From Chloroflexi bacterium RBG_19FT_COMBO_48_23 (GTDB taxonomy: Bacteria; Chloroflexota; Dehalococcoidia; GIF9; UBA5620), in the NCBI GenBank assembly GCA_001795315.1, contig MGOH01000079.1, positions 1-5,358 on the forward strand: a DNA stretch of 5,358 nt, written 5' to 3'. A program made the translations under genes and the position numbers. Within the stretch, counting starts at the first letter, position 1. Each line of letters opens with the position of its first letter. The notes beneath the pieces were generated by a model, which searched no databases, was not told the origin of the DNA, and worked only from the letters and a program-made list of their open reading frames with translations. Below are positions 5,149 to 5,358 of the stretch, in pieces.

Positions 5149-5358
5149 ATGAACAAACACAAATGGTATTCGTTTTTGGTTGCAGGGCTTATTCTCATGT
5201 TATTGTCCATCTCAGCGGTGGCTTGTGGCCCGAAGCCTCAAGTGCCCGGGACGGGGGGAGATTCATCATCTCAGGCAGGCGTTCCGACAAGTCAAATTCC
5301 TAAGAATTATGCAGATTTTGAAGTTGGGCCTCTTACCGTCACGCGAAGCGGTGTATCG
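5149..5358 (+). CDS. Lipoprotein precursor, N-terminal part (3' end outside window)
   Basis: The 70 codons seen begin with a positively charged n-region (MNKHK), then a hydrophobic core at about residues 8-24, then AVAC with the candidate lipidated cysteine at residue 26 (lipobox SAVA-C). Ala at -3 is less typical than Leu but acceptable. The mature protein would start CGPKPQ and continue with a low-complexity Pro/Gly/Ser linker to about residue 45, then a more ordered stretch PKNYADFEVGPLTV. This supports a secreted, lipid-anchored extracytoplasmic protein. Linkers of this kind followed by F-E-V-x-x-L-x-V often lead into Ig-like CARDB-type domains in Chloroflexota lipoproteins, but too little is present to assign a domain. 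It could also be a solute-binding protein. It has its own promoter and is separated from the liv-ligase unit by the divergent tRNA/tetR genes, so a functional link is not implied. Confidence 0.8.
   Translation, partial: MNKHKWYSFLVAGLILMLLSISAVACGPKPQVPGTGGDSSSQAGVPTSQIPKNYADFEVGPLTVTRSGVS

Noticed and set aside
4938..5210. 90-codon minus-strand open frame across the intergenic region and lipoprotein start
   Set aside because: Its composition is that of AT-rich noncoding DNA, it is antisense to a well-supported signal peptide and promoter, and no start signal is seen.

Overview
The window is an ordinary stretch of bacterial chromosome of moderate GC. It carries the distal part of a liv-type (branched-chain amino acid/carboxylate family) ABC importer operon, an acyl-CoA synthetase, a convergent TetR-family regulator, two tRNA genes and the start of a secreted lipoprotein gene. 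Nothing visible is phage, transposon or CRISPR. The sequence does not fix the organism. A liv-type cassette followed by an AMP-forming CoA ligase and a TetR regulator is common in anaerobic fatty/aromatic-acid-using bacteria such as Dehalococcoidia-type Chloroflexota and Deltaproteobacteria-like lineages. The lipoprotein style mildly favours Chloroflexota. This is inference with low confidence.

Layout. 1-446 (+): C-terminal part of a LivM-type permease, cut by the window edge. 467-1231 (+): LivG-type ATPase. 1235-1963 (+): LivF-type ATPase, 3 nt downstream. 2035-3684 (+): 549-residue AMP-forming acyl-CoA synthetase with all core motifs. 3677-4504 (-): 275-residue TetR-family regulator whose 3' end overlaps the ligase by 8 bp. 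4505-4696: tetR control region with a near-consensus promoter and AT-rich CAATAT palindromes. 4697-4773 (-): tRNA-Glu(CTC). 4795-4868 (-): tRNA-Gln(CTG), preceded by its own near-consensus promoter. 4869-5148: divergent intergenic region, ending in a promoter with three 11-bp-phased -10-like hexamers and a strong Shine-Dalgarno. 5149-5358 (+): N-terminus of a lipoprotein precursor, cut by the window end.

How the genes may work together. The permease and two ATPases form the membrane and motor part of an importer; the second permease and the binding protein would lie upstream of the window. The ligase, 71 nt downstream on the same strand, could convert the imported carboxylic acid to its CoA thioester and so trap it in the cell. 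The TetR protein is a natural candidate to sense the acid or its CoA ester. This is a plausible uptake-and-activation module, but the substrate cannot be read from the sequence.

I found no clear evidence of an undescribed system. The most useful non-obvious signals are regulatory: (i) the tetR promoter places the predicted transcript start on or next to the first ATG, (ii) palindromes abut and overlap its -35 box, and (iii) the lipoprotein promoter contains a phased -10 array.
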